A DNA stretch of 7,400 nt. Origin: Bacteroidota bacterium (GTDB lineage Bacteria > Bacteroidota > Rhodothermia > Rhodothermales > Rubricoccaceae). Positions 5,562 through 7,400 of the stretch are shown here, piece by piece. The stretch covers positions 1 to 7,400 of the forward strand of contig JADFLK010000101.1 in the NCBI GenBank assembly GCA_022564455.1, in the 5' to 3' direction. The notes under the pieces were generated by a model. It made no database searches and was not told where the DNA came from. It was given only the letters and a program-made list of their open reading frames with translations. Made by a program: the position numbers and the translations under genes. Every line of letters begins with the position of its first letter. The stretch's first letter is position 1.

Positions 5562-5663
5562 GAGCTTGCGTAGATGACCGCTGTGGATTTCGCTTTTTGC
5601 CAAAACCACAGGTTTTTGTAATGCAGAATCTCCTCACAGGGATGGGCGCAAGCCAATTCCTTT
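5562..5663 (+). repeat. ~100-base repeat, copy B
   Basis: Second direct copy of the unit. It carries a perfect AAAACC-ACA-GGTTTT hairpin (5602-5616) and a smaller stem at 5631-5634/5638-5641 matching the hairpin of copy A with a paired base change. A short GGC-GCAA-GCC stem (5645-5654) followed by TTTTT (5661-5665) could act as a weak terminator for the tRNA transcript. A further scrap, CTTGCGTAGA (5705-5714), repeats 5565-5574 exactly and may be the edge of another degraded copy just ahead of the next gene. Confidence 0.75.
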
Positions 5664-5725
5664 TTCCGGCAGACTCGCAAGATTCGACCGTCGCAGGTGT
5701 ACATCTTGCGTAGACAGGTAGTGCA

Positions 5726-6313
5726 ATGACGCTCCTTTCGGCCTTTATGCTACTCTTTTTGGTGATGGACCCGGCCGGAAACATCCCGCTATTCATTGCG
5801 ACGTTAGCTCCTGTGGAGCCCTCGCGGAGGCGTAAGGTGATCGTCCGCGAGCTACTGATCGCTCTCGGCGTTCTGGTTCTGTTTCTCTTTGCTGGGCCTC
5901 ACGTGCTGCACGGAATCGGAATCTCGGAGCAAGCCCTCTCCATCTCGGGTGGCATCATTCTTTTTCTCATTGCCCTGCGGATGATCTTTCCGGGCCGAGG
6001 CGGACCGATGGCTGAAGACATTGAGGGTGAACCGTTTGTCGTACCCCTGGCGATTCCCTTTCTGGCAGGCCCGAGTGCCATGGCGTCGGTCATGCTCATC
6101 ATGAGTAGCGACCCGATGCGATGGCCAGTGTGGTTATTGGCTGTGCTTTTGGCGTGGGCAGCCTCAGCAATGATTCTGATGTTGGGTAACCACCTGAGTA
6201 ACTTCTTTGGCCGCCGTGGGCTCATTGCTATCGAGCGCCTTATGGGCATGGTACTCACCGCCGTGGCCGTAGAGATGTTTATGAACGGATTGCGGGCGTT
6301 CGGTACGGGCTAG
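5726..6313 (+). CDS. MarC/YhgN family integral membrane protein
   Basis: A 195-residue inner-membrane protein of the MarC family (UPF0056), whose biochemical role is not established despite the early link to multiple antibiotic resistance. It resembles E. coli YhgN in order and wording: MDPAGNIPLF (14-23), RRRKVIVRELLIAL (34-47), the SISGGIILFLIALRMIFPG segment (72-90), EPFVVPLAIPFLAGPSAMAS (102-121) and IERLMGMVLTAVAVEMFMNG (169-188). Six hydrophobic spans are visible, near residues 1-25, 42-62, 69-89, 106-127, 133-155 and 168-190, as usual for the family. Length is typical. The ATG at 5726 gives the normal N-terminus directly in the first span; no Shine-Dalgarno sequence is present (GGTAGTGCA precedes). 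It stands alone between the repeat region and the exported-protein gene, and nothing nearby suggests its substrate. Confidence 0.93.
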   Translation: MTLLSAFMLLFLVMDPAGNIPLFIATLAPVEPSRRRKVIVRELLIALGVLVLFLFAGPHVLHGIGISEQALSISGGIILFLIALRMIFPGRGGPMAEDIEGEPFVVPLAIPFLAGPSAMASVMLIMSSDPMRWPVWLLAVLLAWAASAMILMLGNHLSNFFGRRGLIAIERLMGMVLTAVAVEMFMNGLRAFGTG

Positions 6314-6425
6314 CGCCTACAATCTGTCGTGCTTGGCATCCCGAATGCGATTCGTCCCTATACCGTTCGTTTGCGGAAGCCAAGCGGTGGTTCAATTTTG
6401 GATGCGCGTAAATGGCAACCCTCGG

Positions 6426-6450
6426 GGTAGGGGCAGCGTTCGCCCCTGCC
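6426..6450 (+). terminator. GC-rich hairpin downstream of the marC-like gene
   Basis: GGTAGGGGC (6426-6434) pairs with GCCCCTGCC (6442-6450), 9 bp including one T-G pair, across a 7-base loop. It lies about 110 bases after the stop and is followed by AAAGGCC, not a T-run, so it is either a weak terminator or a REP-like palindrome. The left arm TAGGGGC can pair instead with GCCCCTA at 6464-6470. Otherwise 6314-6571 shows only a 4 bp GGCC/GGCC stem (6454-6457/6463-6466) and the promoter-like element listed separately. Confidence 0.45.
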
Positions 6451-6468
6451 AAAGGCCAGTTCGGCCCC

Positions 6469-6476
6469 TATCTTTG
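6469..6476 (+). promoter_or_regulatory. TAnnTTTG element ahead of the exported-protein gene
   Basis: TATCTTTG is an exact match to the Bacteroidota -7 element. It would start transcription near 6483 and leave a leader of about 90 bases before the ATG at 6572. No clear TTG lies at the expected -33 distance; the sequence there is CTGCC. Confidence 0.38.
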
Positions 6477-6571
6477 CCGCCCGTTTCTCTTGCGCTTCGG
6501 TTGAAGCCGGCGTGTCGACTTCCCCACCACAAACACCTTCAGACTTCTCGGTCCACTCCATCGTACCGGCG

Positions 6572-7400
6572 ATGAGGCAGCGGCCTGTTACGATCGCGGT
6601 GCTCGCTGGTCTCGTGCTCGTATCGGTCCTCAGCGCGGCGTTCATGCTCCGTCAGGATGATCCGGTTGACCAAGCCGAGTTGGCGCGCCGCCAGGCTGCG
6701 GATGAGGTGGCCTACTCTACGGCATTACGGCAATCGCCTGTGTATCTGGGTGGGGAGTTGGCAGCCGGGGCGCTTGAGCAGGGCGACGCGGTCAGCTACA
6801 GCGACCATCTTGAGGATTACTACTACTTCGAAGCCCCGGATTCGAATGCGTTCACGATCATACTGACCTCGGCTGCCTTCGTCCCAGATCTTATGGTGAG
6901 CACACCCGATGGGCGGCGGCTCGCGGCTTCTGCGCTAATGCAAACGAATCACCGCGCGGAGGTTGTAGGATTGGCGGGCTCGGGGCGGTACGAAGTCACC
7001 GTTACCACGCGCGACACTGGCTCGGGTTCGGGGATGGAGGTATATTCGCTCATCATGGACCTGGATGATCGGAGCGGTAAGGTTTTCTCTGTCGATAGCC
7101 CAACCAGCGGTGCGACTTGGGTAGTCACCGGATTTGGCTTTAAGCCTCAATATGTCGGCCTGGGTCTTACTCGTGTAGCTAATGAGGACAGTTTAGAGTT
7201 TGGCCCTCTTTCAGGCGTTATCGGTATATCCAGTAACGCTGGTTCCGGCGAGGAAACTTGTCACACTTGGTACAACGAGAGTGGCGCTCCCGACACCAAC
7301 ACCAACAACCTATTCCGCAGCCGGGTTATCGATCTGCGTGATGACGATGTAACCACCGTCATACAGGACCATTCCCATCTATCATTCGACACCGATGGTT
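6572..7400 (+). CDS. exported protein with PPC-like domain and GFKP/SFDxDG domain, partial
   Basis: 276 codons are present and the frame is open at the right edge. Residues 1-25 have a basic start (MRQRP) and the hydrophobic run TIAVLAGLVLVSVLSAAFML, a signal peptide or N-terminal anchor. Residues 60-163 resemble a pre-peptidase C-terminal (PPC) beta-sandwich: GALEQGDAVSYSDHLEDYYY then FEAPDSNAFTIILTSAAFVP, DLMVSTPDGRRLA and LAGSGRYEVTVTT, the familiar order of 'DYYxFxxP..., tolxLxSxxFxPxLxVxxPDG, GxYxVxV'. Residues 183-276 resemble a module known from phage-related and surface proteins, with TGFGFKPQYVGLGLT (186-200) near its start and SFDTDG (271-276) near its end. A single cysteine (230) lies between. 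No catalytic domain is visible in what is present. The ATG at 6572 is the only start in this frame next to the signal; no Shine-Dalgarno sequence. Role unknown: a secreted or surface beta-rich protein. Domain calls are by eye. Confidence 0.72.
   Translation, partial: MRQRPVTIAVLAGLVLVSVLSAAFMLRQDDPVDQAELARRQAADEVAYSTALRQSPVYLGGELAAGALEQGDAVSYSDHLEDYYYFEAPDSNAFTIILTSAAFVPDLMVSTPDGRRLAASALMQTNHRAEVVGLAGSGRYEVTVTTRDTGSGSGMEVYSLIMDLDDRSGKVFSVDSPTSGATWVVTGFGFKPQYVGLGLTRVANEDSLEFGPLSGVIGISSNAGSGEETCHTWYNESGAPDTNTNNLFRSRVIDLRDDDVTTVIQDHSHLSFDTDG

Noticed and set aside
5450..5663. CRISPR array
   Set aside because: Only two direct copies about 100 bases long, diverged and with an inverted partner; no short identical repeats with regular spacers.
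4814..5704. 296-residue open frame on the minus strand
   Set aside because: It runs antisense to frr, through the tRNA-Ser gene and the repeats; its internally repeated peptides are simply the translated DNA repeats.
5400..5725. Insertion sequence or integrated element at the tRNA gene
   Set aside because: No transposase or integrase frame, no duplication of the tRNA 3' end as an attR and no flanking target repeat within the window; only a non-coding repeat can be supported.
6333..6575. 80-residue open frame upstream of the exported-protein gene
   Set aside because: It crosses the GC-rich hairpin and the promoter-like element, has no recognisable domain and no plausible translation start context.

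Overview
The window reads as ordinary chromosome of a GC-rich bacterium, most likely Bacteroidota sensu lato and probably the Rhodothermota side. This is inferred from the gene order rplM-rpsI-rpsB-tsf-pyrH-frr, from the wording of the S2 N-terminus ([13 protein letters not shown]...[13 protein letters not shown]), from the almost complete lack of Shine-Dalgarno sequences ahead of highly expressed genes, and from two exact matches to the Bacteroidota -7 promoter element TAnnTTTG at plausible promoter positions. No taxonomic search could be run.

Layout: (1) 1-469, minus strand: the first 156 codons of a sigma-70/ECF-type sigma factor whose region 4 continues beyond the left edge. (2) 470-795: a divergent intergenic region holding the control sequences of both neighbours. 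(3) 796-5216, plus strand: a translation cluster made of ribosomal proteins L13, S9 and S2, elongation factor Ts, UMP kinase and ribosome recycling factor. The spacers inside it (1654-1847, 2733-2841, 3676-3848) are unusually rich in hairpins and, in two cases, in heptamer-based repeats. (4) 5313-5400: a class II tRNA-Ser(GGA) without an encoded CCA. (5) 5400-5725: a non-coding stretch of diverged ~100-base repeats, two direct and one inverted and partial, beginning at the last base of the tRNA. (6) 5726-6313: a MarC/YhgN-type membrane protein. (7) 6314-6571: a hairpin-rich spacer with a promoter-like element. (8) 6572-7400: the N-terminal 276 codons of an exported protein with a PPC-like beta-sandwich followed by a 'GFKP...SFDxDG' domain, running off the right edge.

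Functionally the central block supplies ribosome components (L13, S9, S2), reloads EF-Tu (EF-Ts), recycles ribosomes (RRF) and provides UDP precursors (PyrH). The flanking genes show no obvious functional tie to it.

No new enzyme system, defence island, CRISPR array or insertion sequence was found. The points worth a second look are mainly non-coding: the tRNA-flanking repeat with a compensatory base change, the heptad/hairpin elements after rpsI and tsf, possible r-protein leader structures, and the two-domain secreted protein at the right end.
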